From: Thalassotalea fonticola | GTDB taxonomy: Bacteria > Pseudomonadota > Gammaproteobacteria > Enterobacterales > Alteromonadaceae | DNA length: 64,000 nucleotides | Assembly: GCF_032911225.1 (NCBI RefSeq) | Contig: NZ_CP136600.1 | Location: 1,612,001-1,676,000, forward strand | Direction: 5' to 3' | Shown: positions 20,869-28,940 of the stretch, in pieces | How positions within the stretch are numbered: the stretch's first letter is position 1 | Layout of the letters: every line of letters begins with the position of its first letter | The notes under the pieces: model-generated | The model's database searches: none | What the model saw: only the letters and a program-made list of their open reading frames with translations | What the model was told of the DNA's origin: nothing | Made by a program: the position numbers and the translations under genes

Positions 20869-20883
20869 GTTAAAAACTGTTAA
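20869..20883 (-). promoter_or_regulatory. GTTAA direct-repeat box, copy d (upstream of 1058-aa lipoprotein)
   Basis: GTTAAAAACTGTTAA, 84 bp upstream of the lipoprotein start, in the 422-bp divergent region shared with the MipA operon. The region otherwise shows no gene. Confidence 0.5.
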
Positions 20884-20987
20884 CACAAATTACATTGTTT
20901 AGAGATTAGTATTTGGCAGGTAATTTTTATTAAAGGGAAATTAGTTTTTTGAAAAAGCAAGTATTGCAAACCTGATTTAACTGAAAG

Positions 20988-21002
20988 TTAACACTTTTTT
21001 AC
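20988..21002 (+). promoter_or_regulatory. GTTAA-type box, copy g (upstream of the MipA/two-component operon)
   Basis: Plus strand TTAACACTTTTTTAC, the reverse complement of the consensus with one mismatch. It therefore has the same orientation relative to the downstream plus-strand operon as the other copies have to their minus-strand genes. It lies 204 bp before the first start codon. If real, it would imply autoregulation of the two-component system. Confidence 0.35.
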
Positions 21003-21206
21003 ATCGCTTTTTATATTTAACGATTAGAATTAAATTGCTGTAATTAATTTAATGGTTAAATAGGGCTATTTAGTTGATACGCATTTATACAACATATACC
21101 TTATCAGTCAGTAAGGTTACAATTATTATTGCTTTTAATAGTAGTCCTGTAGCGGCTTATTATTAAAACTTTAAATAATAACTAAATTTAATTTATAGAT
21201 GGTTCG

Positions 21207-22040
21207 ATGCATACTTTTCCTAAACAATTTTTCAAAAAATTAACCCTTACAGGCATCCTCACGTTGCTTGTTTTGTGCTTACCGGTAATAGCTGAAGAAC
21301 AAGCACCAAATGACGTAGCCGAACAACCACAGCAAGAAATTGACGATACCTTTTTTGTGGTAAAATTTTCTGCCGGTGATTTTCTTTATGAATCGCCGCT
21401 TAGTGACAAAAAAGACATTGAAATTAACTTCCTGCCAAATTGGACCTTTTATTACAAAGACGTGTTCTTTATTGAAAGAACCAAGGTAGGTGCAAACATC
21501 TATTTAGATGACAACACCTTTATTGACATTGTCGGTAAACATAACTTTGATGGTCTTTACTATCATGGTGATGACAAAGCCGCACAATTTTCTGTGTCGC
21601 CTTTTTTACCACCGTTTAATTACCCTTCGAAAAATGCTCATTTAAGTTATCTTGGCGGTGTTGAAGTTAAAAAATATTTCGGCAAAGAGAAAATCACTTT
21701 TGGCGCCTACAGCGATATTTCAAATGTGCATCATGGTGAGCAAATAGATCTCAGTTGGATGCACCTTTTTTATAATAATGATTTTAAATTGGCGGTTGAA
21801 TTTGGCGCACAATATAAATCTGATCAACTGCTTGAATATTACTACGGCTCGCCCTTGGTTGGTGACAATGTCAATTACTATTCTCAAATTGATGCCGCCT
21901 ATACCCTTACTGACGGGTTATTATTAGTCTTCAATTATAAGTTTGAAAGACTTTCCAGCAAAATCATCAGTTCTCAGGTAACTGATAAAAAGGATTTAAC
22001 GAGTATGTTTTTAGGGATCAGCTGGTCAATTAATTTGTAG
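21207..22040 (+). CDS. MipA/OmpV-like outer membrane beta-barrel protein, 277 aa
   Basis: Signal peptide (about residues 1-29, ending LPVIAEE), an acidic linker, then alternating amphipathic strands with aromatic girdles, as in the MipA/OmpV family (MltA-interacting protein). Segments such as NFLPNWTFYYKDVFFI and KVGANIYLDD fit the family pattern and length. The C-terminus (MFLGISWSINL) looks like a barrel-sealing beta-signal, although it ends in Leu rather than Phe. It is the first gene of a four-gene operon with DUF3019, a response regulator and a kinase, an arrangement seen in related marine gammaproteobacteria. It may be both output and sensor of envelope state; that role is inferred. Confidence 0.75.
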   Translation: MHTFPKQFFKKLTLTGILTLLVLCLPVIAEEQAPNDVAEQPQQEIDDTFFVVKFSAGDFLYESPLSDKKDIEINFLPNWTFYYKDVFFIERTKVGANIYLDDNTFIDIVGKHNFDGLYYHGDDKAAQFSVSPFLPPFNYPSKNAHLSYLGGVEVKKYFGKEKITFGAYSDISNVHHGEQIDLSWMHLFYNNDFKLAVEFGAQYKSDQLLEYYYGSPLVGDNVNYYSQIDAAYTLTDGLLLVFNYKFERLSSKIISSQVTDKKDLTSMFLGISWSINL

Positions 22041-22052
22041 GCTATTATTTAA

Positions 22053-22439
22053 ATGCGCAGTACCGTTTTTATTATATTTTGCTCATTGTTGGTTACATTA
22101 ACCGACAAGGCATTTGCTGCGCCTAAAAACCTGCTTATCGGCATCCCTAAACAGTGTGTGGTTAATAAAAAAACCGACAGTTGTAAAACTGCTCTAACAC
22201 TTTCATGGGAGTTAGATAACCCGCAGGATATCTGTATTTTAAAAGGCGCACAAATAATTCACTGTGAGAAAAACTCAATATCGAATTCACACACATTTGA
22301 TATAGATAGTCAAAAACCAGTCATCTTCAAACTTGTATCAATGAGCTCACTAGTCGAACTGTCTAACTTTAAGTTTAACATCTTGTATTTAGGTAAAAAT
22401 TCGATTAAACGACGTAAACTGCCTTGGCGAATATTGTAA
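22053..22439 (+). CDS. DUF3019 family exported protein, 128 aa
   Basis: Small periplasmic protein with a signal peptide cleaved near AFA-A (residue 24). The remaining beta-rich region carries the DUF3019 pattern: PKQCVVNKKTDSCKTALTLSWEL and, later, ICILKG and a Cys (four cysteines, possible disulfides). It starts 12 bp after the MipA-like gene, and its stop overlaps the ATG of the response regulator (TAATG). This conserved coupling to a two-component pair suggests that it modulates the sensor, but no function is established. Confidence 0.8.
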   Translation: MRSTVFIIFCSLLVTLTDKAFAAPKNLLIGIPKQCVVNKKTDSCKTALTLSWELDNPQDICILKGAQIIHCEKNSISNSHTFDIDSQKPVIFKLVSMSSLVELSNFKFNILYLGKNSIKRRKLPWRIL

Positions 22440-23155
22440 TGCAAGAAAATACATTAAATAAAATACTGTTAATTGAAGATGATCATAAACTGGGTTTAAA
22501 AATTAAACGCTTTTTAGAACAGCACAAGTATGAAGTTGAATGGCTCAATGGTGGCTCATTATTAGGTGTCGACGCTAAGGTAAATGCCTTTGACGTGATC
22601 CTATGTGATATCGATTTACCTGATATGTCTGGTTTTGATATATGTAACCAGTGGCGTGATAAGTTTAATGGTGTATTTATTTTTATAACCGCCTTTACCG
22701 ACTCAGATTGTCAAATTGAAGGCCTTGAAATGGGCGCCGATGATTTTATAGTTAAACCTTTTGTGCCAGATGTTTTACTAGCTCGCATTAAAGCTGCCAC
22801 TAGGAAACTAGGTAAAACATCGCAAGAATCTGATGAAGAAACACCGATAAACCTGCCCGGGCTTTCTATCATTCCTGCACAATTGCAAGTTAAAGTAAGT
22901 GATGCCTTACTTACTTTAACTCAGCAAGAGTTCAAAATACTGTATTTATTTGCCCGTAACTTTAATTATAAAGTAACCCGTGAAGTTATCTCTAAAATAG
23001 TGATGAATCGTGAATACGATGGCTTTGATCGCTCTGTAGACGTTTATGTCAGTAAACTAAGAAAGAAATTCAACGCTATTACTGGTAACCCATACCAAAT
23101 CAATACCCTTTGGGGTAAAGGTTATGTATTAAAAAACCTTGAAGCTGATTGTTAA
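22439..23155 (+). CDS. OmpR/PhoB-family response regulator, 238 aa
   Basis: An N-terminal receiver domain has the acidic pair Glu13/Asp14, phospho-acceptor Asp57 (LCDIDLPDMSG), Thr in FITAF and Lys in VKPF. A C-terminal winged-helix DNA-binding domain has LTQQEFKILYLFARN, the recognition-helix region SVDVYVSKLRKKF and the closing GKGYVL. The start is the ATG at 22439, which overlaps the DUF3019 stop in TAATG; a longer TTG-initiated reading is less likely. It binds DNA as a tandem dimer by family precedent, which matches the 10-bp-spaced GTTAA half-sites found upstream of this operon and of nearby protease and lipoprotein genes. The target assignment is inference. Confidence 0.95.
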   Translation: MQENTLNKILLIEDDHKLGLKIKRFLEQHKYEVEWLNGGSLLGVDAKVNAFDVILCDIDLPDMSGFDICNQWRDKFNGVFIFITAFTDSDCQIEGLEMGADDFIVKPFVPDVLLARIKAATRKLGKTSQESDEETPINLPGLSIIPAQLQVKVSDALLTLTQQEFKILYLFARNFNYKVTREVISKIVMNREYDGFDRSVDVYVSKLRKKFNAITGNPYQINTLWGKGYVLKNLEADC

Positions 23156-23161
23156 CTCATC

Positions 23162-24352
23162 ATGAATAAGCAATTTTTACGGTTAACCATATATGTGGTG
23201 GCATCGCTGATCATTCTGGCCGTCACTCTGGAAATAATTTGGGAAGAGTTTGTTCCGCAAGAAACCATTATTTCAGCCGATGATTTTTATCAGTCTGCTA
23301 TTGAAGAAAATGGTCAAATATTTTCGATGCAGCCGCTCAATAATATCATGTTACCTGGCGAACTCATTGAACAATTAAAAACCGGTGAAATTATCCGTCT
23401 TGATGATAATGAAGATCATTCTTATTACTATAAGTTGCATCAACAGCAAGTATTGGTACTTGGCCCTATCATTGATATTCAAGAAGCCACCAATATCGAT
23501 GAAATTATTACTTTAGCCTTCTACATTGGCTTTTCCGGCTTATTGTTGCTTTGGTTTCGACCTGCCTTTATGGATTTAAGAAAGCTTTCCGGACATGTTA
23601 AAAGCTTCTCAACAACCGCCAAATGGCAAACGCTTGATTTGAGGCCGACTTCTATTGCATTCCCAGCAGCTCATACAATCAACAAGATGGCTGAAAGAAT
23701 TGAACAGTTAATCGATTTGCAAAAAAATTTATCACGCATGGTGGGCCATGAAATCCGTACTCCTTTGGCGCGCACAGGCTTTTCAATTGCCAGCTTAAAA
23801 TATGAGCCAACCATGGAAGAGATCCTGTCTATCGAAGAAGACCTGCAAGAAATCGAAGACTTAACCGAAGAGTTCTTACAAATTACCAAATTAGAATTTG
23901 ACTCAAAAGACATAGTTCTAACCAAGCAAAACGTTTATGCGCCAATTGAAGAACTGGTCAATAAACTACAAAGAGCCTCACGTATTAATATCAAAGTTGA
24001 CGTCGATAAGAACTTGCTTGCACCGGTTGAAAGCAAAACCTTTAAGCGGTTAATGCAAAATCTGGTCACTAATGCCCTAAAACATGCTAAAGATGAAGTT
24101 GTGATCCATTTAACCGAGAATAAAGGTATTTTTACATTATGGGTAAGTGATGACGGCAAAGGTTTTGATAAAGCCGAATACTTAGATAAGCCCTATTTTC
24201 AGGCAAATCCTAAAACTGATGGTTACGGCCTTGGATTGTCTATTGTTAAACTGATTGCCTCTTGGTATGGCGGCAGTATTACCTTCGATAAATCAACTAG
24301 CTTAGCGGGTGCTAAGGTGATATTCACCTGGCCTGTAGATGATAACTGTTAA
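23162..24352 (+). CDS. Sensor histidine kinase, 396 aa
   Basis: Membrane-bound kinase partner of the preceding regulator, starting 6 bp after it. Transmembrane segments lie at about 7-25 and 115-132, enclosing a short periplasmic domain of about 90 residues. A HAMP-like linker leads to a HisKA domain with His196 (MVGHEIRTPLAR). The HATPase domain has the N box (NLVTNALKHA), G1 (DDGKGF) and G2 (GYGLGLSIV). The phosphorylation motif is GHEIRTPL, normal for the family. The small periplasmic domain has no recognised ligand site; the co-encoded DUF3019 protein or the MipA-like barrel could feed the signal. Confidence 0.94.
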   Translation: MNKQFLRLTIYVVASLIILAVTLEIIWEEFVPQETIISADDFYQSAIEENGQIFSMQPLNNIMLPGELIEQLKTGEIIRLDDNEDHSYYYKLHQQQVLVLGPIIDIQEATNIDEIITLAFYIGFSGLLLLWFRPAFMDLRKLSGHVKSFSTTAKWQTLDLRPTSIAFPAAHTINKMAERIEQLIDLQKNLSRMVGHEIRTPLARTGFSIASLKYEPTMEEILSIEEDLQEIEDLTEEFLQITKLEFDSKDIVLTKQNVYAPIEELVNKLQRASRINIKVDVDKNLLAPVESKTFKRLMQNLVTNALKHAKDEVVIHLTENKGIFTLWVSDDGKGFDKAEYLDKPYFQANPKTDGYGLGLSIVKLIASWYGGSITFDKSTSLAGAKVIFTWPVDDNC

Positions 24353-24395
24353 AGCCTAGATTGCCACGATTTAGTATTTATTTGTTATGACTATA

Positions 24396-25401
24396 GACCC
24401 TGAAATAAATTCAGGGAATGGTATGTTTGTGAATTCAGGGAATGGCCTAACGTGTAATTCAGCTATTGGTGTCTACTCCACCACTTGCTGAACTCGATAC
24501 GTTAGTATCACCCTGTACTTGTTACGGGGTCTAATCTACCACTTGCGGACTTGTATCAGCCCTCCCCACCACTTGCTGAACTTGTTTCAGCATCTCACTG
24601 TTATTACTTTGGACCCTGAAATAAATTCAGGGATTAGTATGTTTGTGAATTCAGGTAATGGCCTAACGTGTAATTCAGCTATTGGTGTCTAATCCACCAC
24701 TTGCTGAACTCGATACGTTAGTGTCACCCTGTACTTGTTACGGGGTCTAATCTACCACTTGCGGACTTGTATCAGCCCTCCCCACCACTTGCTGAACTTG
24801 TTTCAGCATCTCACTGTTATTACTTTGGACCCTGAAATAAATTCAGGGAATGGTATATTTGTGAATTCAGGGAATGGCCTAACGTGTAATTCAGCTATTG
24901 GTGTCTACTCCACCACTTGCTGAACTCGATACGTTAGTATCACCCTGTACTTGTTACGGGGTCTAATCTACCACTTGCGGACTTGTATCAGCCCTCCCCA
25001 CCACTTGCTGAACTTGTTTCAGCATCTCACTGTTATTACTTTGGACCCTGAAATAAATTCAGGGAATGGTATATTTGTGAATTCAGGAAATGGCCTAACG
25101 GGTAATTCAACAATTGGTGCCTATACCACCACTTGCGAACTTCTATCAGCCCTCTCCACCACTTGCTGAACTCGATACGTTAGTATCACCCTGTACTTGT
25201 TACGGGGTCTAATCTACTACTTGCTGAACTCGTTTCAGCATCTCACTGTTATTACTATGGACCCTGAAATAAATTCAGGGATTAGTATATTTGTGAATTC
25301 AGGTAATGGCCTAACGGGTAATTCAACAATTGGTGCCTATACCACCACTTGCGGACTTGTATCAGCCCTCCCCACCACTTGCTGAACTTGTTTCAGCATC
25401 T
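24396..25401. repeat. Tandem array of 216-bp hairpin-rich units (4 full, 1 partial)
   Basis: Units start with GACCCTGAAATAAATTC at 24396, 24612, 24828, 25044 and 25260, exactly 216 bp apart; the last stops near 25401. Units 1-3 are almost identical. Unit 4 has the same length but its internal blocks are in another order, and unit 5 lacks one block. Each unit carries several short hairpins: CCCTGAA-ATAAA-TTCAGGG, CCTGTA-CTTGT-TACGGG (one G-T pair), TGCTGAA-CTTGT-TTCAGCA and GATAC-GTTA-GTATC. The phrase GAATTCAGGGAATGG also recurs. 216 is a multiple of 3, so short in-frame readings repeat, but no start site or protein-like pattern supports coding. The array lies between a histidine kinase gene and a GIY-YIG gene. 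Confidence 0.93.
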
Positions 25402-25438
25402 ATAATTAATAATTCAACATATTGAAAAGGATTTCATA

Positions 25439-25726
25439 ATGATCAATTGCGCGGTTTACATATTAACAAATAAAAAGCATGGTACTCTTTACATAGGAGC
25501 CACTCGAGATTTACCCCGACGAATAGATCAGCATCATCTACAAGCAATCGATTGCTTCACTTCAAAATACAACTTACGGACATTAGTTTACTATCAATTA
25601 TGCGATCATTTTTATGTAGCATTAACTAGAGAGAAACAATTAAAGAATTGGCGACGTCAATGGAAGATTAACTTGATTGAGGAAGATAATCCTGACTGGC
25701 TAGATTTGAGTAGTCACTTTGCTTGA
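25439..25726 (+). CDS. Single-domain GIY-YIG endonuclease (COG2827/YhbQ-like), 95 aa
   Basis: A complete GIY-YIG nuclease fold: AVY (5-7) in the GIY position, YIG at 18-20, Arg27/Arg28 (DLPRRIDQH), Glu65 in REKQLKNW and the usual closing NPDW. All expected catalytic residues are present and the length is normal for the COG2827 group. AAAAGGA lies 7 bases before the ATG. It is bracketed by the same CCCTGAA-ATAAA-TTCAGGG hairpin: the array ends 38 bp upstream, and another copy starts 12 bp after the stop codon. Stand-alone members of this group have no firmly known role. Physical linkage to a hairpin array suggests that the enzyme nicks or cuts these structures, as RAYT transposases do with REP sequences; this is inference. 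Confidence 0.93.
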   Translation: MINCAVYILTNKKHGTLYIGATRDLPRRIDQHHLQAIDCFTSKYNLRTLVYYQLCDHFYVALTREKQLKNWRRQWKINLIEEDNPDWLDLSSHFA

Positions 25727-25737
25727 TTAGGTATAGA

Positions 25738-25810
25738 CCCTGAAATAAATTCAGGGAATGGTGTAAGGTGTAATTCAGGGAATGGTGTGCTGGTGAATTC
25801 AGGGAATGGT
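25738..25810. repeat. Downstream hairpin and GAATTCAGGGAATGG repeats after the GIY-YIG gene
   Basis: CCCTGAAATAAATTCAGGG at 25738-25756 followed by two more copies of AATTCAGGGAATGG (ending about 25784 and 25809). This matches the head of the 216-bp unit, so the nuclease gene is flanked on both sides by the same element. Confidence 0.9.
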
Positions 25811-25830
25811 GAGCAAGACTTTAAAACAAA

Positions 25831-25860
25831 AAAACCGCCAAATTGAAGTGGCGGCTTTTT
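25831..25860 (-). terminator. Intrinsic terminator of the M16 peptidase gene
   Basis: CCGCCA (25835-25840), loop AATTGAAG, TGGCGG (25849-25854), flanked by A-run and T-run on either side. It is therefore likely bidirectional and also closes the GIY-YIG side. Confidence 0.88.
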
Positions 25861-25881
25861 ATTCACTAAATTTAAAAGCGC

Positions 25882-28665
25882 TTATTTGGCAGAATTTACC
25901 GTTTTAGCAAAATCACCGGCTTTAAAGATATTGATATCAAAAGCGCCAATATATTTATTAAACGCGGTATTAATATCTTCAACAGTTAACTCTTGTACGC
26001 TAGCTACTTGCTCATCATAAAATGCCAGATCTTCCTGTTTTTTGCTTGCGCCAAGAATTACACCAGCTATTTGTGCATCACTTGCCCAAGCGCGGTTACG
26101 GCTACTTACAAAGCCTTTTACCGCTTCATCTAACTCTGTTGCAGTAAAGCCATCAGCAACAACTCTTGCAACTTCTTCTTTATAGGCAGTAATTACACCG
26201 TCCATATTTTCAGGTGCCGCAATAGCAAACGCATAGTACATACCTTGTTTATCAAGCGTACTTACTTGCATGCCAGAGCCAACAGAATAACTGTAACCTT
26301 CTTTAACACGAATTCGAGCGCCAATACGAGATGAGAAAGAATCGCCACCAAAAATAGTATTCGCAATTTTTAACGCTAAGTAATCTTCATGCTTAACATC
26401 CATCATCATTGGGTTAATAACATATAATTGCGCATTAGCTTTGTCTGGAGTTTCTGTGCTTATTATTAGACCACCTTTGTCTTTAAAACTAACAGGCATA
26501 TGCTCATAAGCTGTTTCATTTACAAAACTAGATAACTGAGCATGTAACTGCGTTGAAATACTTGTTGCATCTACATCCCCTACTACACTAATGTGACCAT
26601 TGTTAATATTGGTATGGCTGTTATATAAACTTGCAAGTTCAGCAACCGTTACCGCATTAACGGCAGCAATCTTTTCCTCTAAAGAGAGATAAGCTTTCGG
26701 GTGTCCTTTAGGGTAATTACTTAGTGACTCTCTAAACGTGTTACTGGCAATAGCGCCAGGGTCGTTACGTTGTTTTTCAATACTTGCTATAGAGCTACGC
26801 TTCATCACTTGTAACTCATTTTCAGGGAACGTTGGCGCAGCCATCAATTCACCTAAAAGCTTTACTGTTGCATCTAAGTTAGCTTTGTCGGTATTTATTG
26901 AAACATCGGTTGAACCGGCCGACGTTGAGATTGAGATCGAGCTTTTTAATTGATCAAGTTTACTGGCAATCTCTTGTTTTGAATATTTAGCGTTACCTTC
27001 TTTTAACATAGCACCAACAAAACCAATGGCGTTGCCTTTACTCGCTAGGTTTTCGGCGTTACCGCTTGGAAAGTGCATGCTAATAATAATTTGCTCACCA
27101 CGGAGCTTTTTCGGATACACATTTATTTTTGTGCCTTCATCCCATTGCATTTTAACTAAGCGATTTTTAATGTTAGCAACAGTGTTGTCATAAACTTCAC
27201 CTGCCGCAACTACGGCTTTACCTTTGTAGTCTTTTAATACATCTTTCAGATCTGCCGCTACTGGAATTTCTGCGCGAACTGGCTTTTCGGTCGGAATAAA
27301 ACGGGCTACGGTACGGTTAGATTGAACCAAGTATTTTTCTGCCGCCGCTTGCACTTGCTCTACCGTTGCTTGCGCAATTAAGTCACGAGAATAGAAAATA
27401 TGGCGGTAATCGCCCATGGCGATATATTCAGATAACTCCATGCCAACGCCGGTAACATCACGCATGCTTTGCTCTGCTTGACGTGCTAATTTAGCCTGTG
27501 CTAATTTAAGCTCGTCTTCAGTAATAGGCTGTGTTTTAAGCTGTTCGACAATAGCAATTAACTGGCTTTCTAAATCGGCTAAATCAGAGCCTTTATTACC
27601 TTGTGCCATCAATAAAAATTGCGAGCTGTCTTTCAGGTTAAACATAAAGTTTGTTGCCATAGTAGCAACACCTTTTTCAACCAATGACTTTTGCAAACGA
27701 CCACGTGTTCTGTCACCTAAGATATCGGTTAAAATGTTTAATGCCGCTGCATCTTCGTGTACTGCCGAAGGAGTATGATACGACAAACCTATCACCGGTA
27801 AATCACCAACGCGGCGGATATTTACCGTACGCTCACCGTCTTGAGTAGGCTCTACTGTGTATAAAGGCTCAATTGGTGTTGCAGGTTTGGCAATAGCACC
27901 AAATTTTTGTTCAATTAATGCTTTTGTTTTGGCATTATCAAAACGACCAGCAATAGTTAATACCGCATTATCTGGACGATAATGTTTATTATAAAATTCG
28001 CGCAAACGTGAAAACGGGAAATTTTCAACATCACTGCGAGCACCTATGGTTGAGTTACCATAGTTATGCCATAAAAACGCCATTGATGACATACGGCCTA
28101 GTAACATTCTGAACGGGTCGTTTTCGCCCTTTTCCATTTCGTTACGCACAACGGTCATTTCACTTTTTAATTGCTCTTCAGTAAAAGTCGCGTTAACCAT
28201 ACGGTCTGCTTCCATACCAATAGCCCATTCCAAACTATCTTCATTAGCATCGAATGTTTCAAAATAGTTAGTTCTATCTAACCAAGTCGAAGCATTCTTG
28301 CCCATACCGCGTTTTTTGAATTCTTTATCAATATTTTGATAGTTTGTAGAACCTTTAAACAACATGTGCTCAAGTAAATGAGCCATACCGGTTTCACCAT
28401 AATACTCATGTACAGAGCCTACACGATAAGTAACATTAACTAATGTTTTTGGTTGCGATGCATCAGGGTAAAGCAACACTGTCATGCCATTTTCAAGGCT
28501 GTACTCTTCAATACCTTCAACGCTTCTTACATATGTAAGCTCACTGCTTTGACTTTGTATTTGTTGTGATTGGATGTTTGTTGTATTTTCTGTTGTTGTA
28601 CAAGCTGATAGGCCTAATGCCATGGCAACAGACATACTAATTAGTGTTGGTTTTAGAAATTTCAT
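25882..28665 (-). CDS. M16 (pitrilysin/insulinase) family lipoprotein zinc peptidase, 927 aa
   Basis: Lipobox LSAC with Cys22, so an outer membrane- or periplasm-anchored enzyme. The inverted zinc motif HLLEH lies at 96-100, with the third ligand Glu176 (VVRNEME), 76 residues after His100 as in pitrilysin. Two M16 halves follow, the second about 490-920, with the typical RIRVKEGYSYSVGS near 800. This length is normal for bacterial two-domain M16B-type peptidases that degrade oligopeptides in the envelope. The start has AAGG upstream, and a GTTAA-type box lies 129 bp upstream. It probably finishes peptides released by the S8 and M36 proteases; that functional link is inferred from neighbourhood. 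Confidence 0.95.
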   Translation of the reverse strand: MKFLKPTLISMSVAMALGLSACTTTENTTNIQSQQIQSQSSELTYVRSVEGIEEYSLENGMTVLLYPDASQPKTLVNVTYRVGSVHEYYGETGMAHLLEHMLFKGSTNYQNIDKEFKKRGMGKNASTWLDRTNYFETFDANEDSLEWAIGMEADRMVNATFTEEQLKSEMTVVRNEMEKGENDPFRMLLGRMSSMAFLWHNYGNSTIGARSDVENFPFSRLREFYNKHYRPDNAVLTIAGRFDNAKTKALIEQKFGAIAKPATPIEPLYTVEPTQDGERTVNIRRVGDLPVIGLSYHTPSAVHEDAAALNILTDILGDRTRGRLQKSLVEKGVATMATNFMFNLKDSSQFLLMAQGNKGSDLADLESQLIAIVEQLKTQPITEDELKLAQAKLARQAEQSMRDVTGVGMELSEYIAMGDYRHIFYSRDLIAQATVEQVQAAAEKYLVQSNRTVARFIPTEKPVRAEIPVAADLKDVLKDYKGKAVVAAGEVYDNTVANIKNRLVKMQWDEGTKINVYPKKLRGEQIIISMHFPSGNAENLASKGNAIGFVGAMLKEGNAKYSKQEIASKLDQLKSSISISTSAGSTDVSINTDKANLDATVKLLGELMAAPTFPENELQVMKRSSIASIEKQRNDPGAIASNTFRESLSNYPKGHPKAYLSLEEKIAAVNAVTVAELASLYNSHTNINNGHISVVGDVDATSISTQLHAQLSSFVNETAYEHMPVSFKDKGGLIISTETPDKANAQLYVINPMMMDVKHEDYLALKIANTIFGGDSFSSRIGARIRVKEGYSYSVGSGMQVSTLDKQGMYYAFAIAAPENMDGVITAYKEEVARVVADGFTATELDEAVKGFVSSRNRAWASDAQIAGVILGASKKQEDLAFYDEQVASVQELTVEDINTAFNKYIGAFDINIFKAGDFAKTVNSAK

Positions 28666-28794
28666 TAGTTAACCTTGTAAATATTTTTAATGGCGAACAT
28701 TGGTAGCAAGAAACACATAGAACGGTTAAATTGCTGTCGCCTATTTTTACTGAATAATTGACACTGATTTTATCTCAATAGCAATGCTATAAAT

Positions 28795-28809
28795 GTTAAA
28801 AATTATTAA
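28795..28809 (-). promoter_or_regulatory. GTTAA-type box, copy f (upstream of M16 peptidase)
   Basis: GTTAAAAATTATTAA, one mismatch to the consensus, 129 bp upstream of the start. The second half-site is weakened (ATTAA). Confidence 0.35.
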
Positions 28810-28887
28810 TTTGAGCTGAAAGGGTTATTTAAATTCCCCTGCTTAAATCGTGATTTGAAGGGTTATTGAGACAAACGCTTGAATAAG

Positions 28888-28921
28888 AAAATCCCAAAGG
28901 CTTGCGCACTTCGGGATTTTT
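28888..28921 (-). terminator. Intrinsic terminator of the second S8 protease gene
   Basis: AAAATCCC ... GGGATTTT with an inner AAG/CTT pairing. A T-run follows on the minus strand, about 20 bp beyond the stop codon. Confidence 0.8.
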
Positions 28922-28940
28922 ATATTTTCTGATCTTAGCG

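Noticed and set aside
24735-25385. Three similar short reading frames of 62-72 residues in the array
   Set aside because: They arise because the repeat length is a multiple of three; no ribosome site precedes them and the translation follows hairpin sequences.
24396-25401. CRISPR array
   Set aside because: The unit is 216 bp and repeats as a whole; there are no short repeats with unique spacers and no cas genes nearby.
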